A stretch of 45,564 bases of DNA from an uncultured bacterium. GTDB taxonomy: Bacteria; Patescibacteriota; Minisyncoccia; Moranbacterales; UBA2206. A program made the position numbers and the translations under genes. The notes below the pieces were generated by a model that was given only the letters and a program-made list of their open reading frames with translations, was not told the DNA's origin and did not search any database. The stretch covers positions 1 to 45,564 of the forward strand of contig CAIZXS010000021.1 in assembly GCA_903937035.1 (NCBI GenBank), given 5' to 3'. Position 1 is the first letter of the stretch; each line of letters opens with the position of its first letter. Positions 44,514 through 45,564 of the stretch are shown here, piece after piece.

Positions 44514-44723
44514 ATGCAAAAATTGAAAAACAAAGGACAGCTGATAGGCAATGAATTTTCAGAGGAGCTGATTGTTAAATGTAAGAAATTAGTCCATAAA
44601 AGATCAGGCGTGCGCATCACAGACGAACAAGCCGAAAGATGCCTTGAAAAACTAGCACGCCTCGCAAAACTTGCCTATGAAACAATAGTTCTTGATAAGT
44701 ATAGAGCAGATGAAAAAAAATAA
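44514..44723 (+). CDS. Small helical protein, paralogue family (copy 3)
   Basis: The 69-residue protein has FSEELIVKCKKLVHKRSG, then RITDEQAERCLEKLARLAKLA and a polar C-terminus. It is clearly related to copy 2 directly upstream and to the 65-residue protein at 35603-35800. The local tandem duplication suggests element-borne genes. Confidence 0.7.
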   Translation: MQKLKNKGQLIGNEFSEELIVKCKKLVHKRSGVRITDEQAERCLEKLARLAKLAYETIVLDKYRADEKK

Positions 44724-44791
44724 TTTTTCAAAGCGCTTTATTGCATTTCAAGCGCAAGAGCGATTTGTTTTCAATAATAACTCCAAAAGAA

Positions 44792-45268
44792 ATGCTAAAC
44801 AAAAACAACCCACATACTGAAGATAGAGTTTCTTCGCGTGGTCTGCATAGATTCGCCGACGATTTCTTTCAGGCTTATAATCTGATAACTTCCCAAAAGA
44901 ATAATGCCGTGCAGGTTCGCTATTATTTGCTTTGCCATTCTTTTGAGTTGAGCATGAAAGCACTCTTGAGAGAAGCCGGATATAGCGTAAAACAACTTCA
45001 AGATTTCGGTCATGATCTAGAAAAAATAGCCACCGAACTTGAAACGAATGAAAAAACAAAAATCCATTGGACACCCGAGGATAAGGAAATGATAAGAATT
45101 GCAAATACCCACTATGTCACGAAAGAGATGGAATATTTTACTAGAGGGGCAAAAGTACTAGTTGATCCTGACAAGTTTTCTAATTTCTTAGGCTTTTGGC
45201 TAAGAGTATCCCATATTACGATTGTTGAAATAGCCAGAAAAGAGGGTCGGCCATTTCCAAGCATCTAG
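44792..45268 (+). CDS. HEPN-like domain protein
   Basis: From ATG 44792 (TTG 44741 is an alternative start) it has 158 residues. The segment VRYYLLCHSFELSMKALLRE followed by DFGHDLEKI is the helix pair of HEPN-like proteins. Two R-x(4-6)-H candidates are seen, R43...H49 and R102...H107 (RIANTH); the second lies in the later helix where catalytic HEPN motifs are usually found. HEPN proteins are often RNases in toxin-antitoxin and defence loci. It is the last gene of the operon, before an intrinsic terminator. Confidence 0.7.
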   Translation: MLNKNNPHTEDRVSSRGLHRFADDFFQAYNLITSQKNNAVQVRYYLLCHSFELSMKALLREAGYSVKQLQDFGHDLEKIATELETNEKTKIHWTPEDKEMIRIANTHYVTKEMEYFTRGAKVLVDPDKFSNFLGFWLRVSHITIVEIARKEGRPFPSI

Positions 45269-45390
45269 TCCGTTAGTTTCAGAAGCGCCATAATCCGCTC
45301 CGCCTCCAGTCCCGCAACATCCTTATTTTCCAAAATCCAAGCATATGTTAAACTAAACTGGTTGCTGGTCTTATCCTCAACTCCCAACAT
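45265..45390 (-). pseudogene. Possible remnant ORF convergent with the HEPN gene
   Basis: A 41-residue minus-strand frame (MLGVEDKTSNQFSLTYAWIL...) ends at 45265 and overlaps the HEPN stop by a few bases. Its coding-like composition suggests the C-terminus of a truncated gene, possibly cut by the IS element to the right, but it may be chance. Confidence 0.3.
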
Positions 45391-45400
45391 TCAATAAATC

Positions 45401-45421
45401 AGGCTTATTTAAGCCTTTTTT
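45401..45421 (+). terminator. Terminator of the defence operon
   Basis: AGGCTTA and TAAGCCT pair across two bases and are followed by a run of seven T residues. It ends the rightward operon before the IS element. Confidence 0.85.
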
Positions 45422-45450
45422 GTTTAGTCAGTTCAACAAGTAAGTGCAAC

Positions 45451-45469
45451 ACTCTGATATAATCAGAGT
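45451..45469 (+). promoter_or_regulatory. Palindromic -10 element directly before the transposase ATG
   Basis: ACTCTGAT and ATCAGAGT form a perfect inverted repeat around ATA and contain TATAAT (45458-45463). The transposase ATG at 45470 lies about where transcription should begin, implying a leaderless mRNA and an operator overlapping the promoter. No good -35 was found. Confidence 0.5.
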
Positions 45470-45564
45470 ATGAAATATCAACATTTTACAATTGAAGAAC
45501 GTGAGAAAATCCAAGAAATGCTTTGGGAGAAGCAAACAGTAAGAGAGATTGCAAGAACACTAAG
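45470..45564 (+). mobile_element. IS30-family transposase, 5' end only
   Basis: The visible 31 codons (MKYQHFTIEEREKIQEMLWE...) match the N-terminal helix-turn-helix of IS30-type transposases (HFTxEEREKI...REIAxxL). The gene continues beyond the right edge. The preceding AAGTAAGTGCAACA (45438-45451) may be part of the left terminal inverted repeat. The rest of the element is outside the window. Confidence 0.8.

Overview
The window looks like a chromosomal segment of an AT-rich, small-genome bacterium, most probably a member of the Candidate Phyla Radiation (Patescibacteria; a Parcubacteria/Moranbacteria-like lineage is my guess). The basis is an archaeal-type short AspRS, a compact dcw cell-wall cluster with several lineage-style hypothetical proteins, many genes without a clear Shine-Dalgarno sequence, and CPR-style accessory proteins. 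The genetic code appears standard: TGA is used as a stop, for example at the end of dnaX. Family calls come from reading motifs, not from searches.

Region 1 (1-11.2 kb): one enormous leftward gene, open at the left edge, encodes at least 3,594 residues of a secreted repeat protein (signal peptide, ELWxxDGT repeats, InlB-type B repeats, a discoidin-like domain, 14 RCC1-like repeats). Region 2 (11.2-15.5 kb, leftward): an MFS transporter, aspS, a single-domain response regulator and a cysteine synthase. Upstream of the cysteine synthase lies a 33-codon ORF with four consecutive Cys codons, followed by an intrinsic terminator. This reads as a cysteine-responsive transcription attenuator and is the clearest new regulatory system here. 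Region 3 (15.5-19.2 kb): prfA-prmC, a MITE-like repeat, a 29-residue Lys/Ala-rich histone-tail-like peptide that is easily missed, a very AT-rich stretch with two DnaA-box-like sites, and a single-pass membrane protein.

Region 4 (19.2-28.5 kb, leftward): a nine-gene cell-wall and division operon in the order mraZ, rsmH, ftsL-like, ftsI, murF, wHTH-nucleotidyltransferase-like regulator, small membrane protein, GT2 glycosyltransferase, tagO/wecA-like. It has a good promoter, putative MraZ boxes and an inverted pair of DnaA boxes upstream. Region 5 (28.7-32.2 kb, rightward): a hypothetical protein, a GtrA-family protein behind a 21-bp inverted repeat that includes its ribosome-binding site, dnaX and tRNA-Gln.

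Region 6 (32.05-45.56 kb) is accessory DNA next to tRNA-Gln. A large serine recombinase reads antisense through the tRNA and is coupled to a tiny membrane protein. Then come about 0.9 kb of nested inverted repeats without genes, small mobile-element-type genes and a protein with a CGNR-like zinc finger. Divergent from the last, across a palindromic operator, is a tightly packed rightward operon: ClpP/SppA-fold serine protease, unknown 230-aa protein, two-TM membrane protein, type III Mod, type III Res, two small paralogues and a HEPN-like protein. It closes with an intrinsic terminator, and an IS30-type transposase begins at the right edge. I interpret it as a type III restriction-modification locus fused to a candidate protease/membrane-protein/HEPN defence module.
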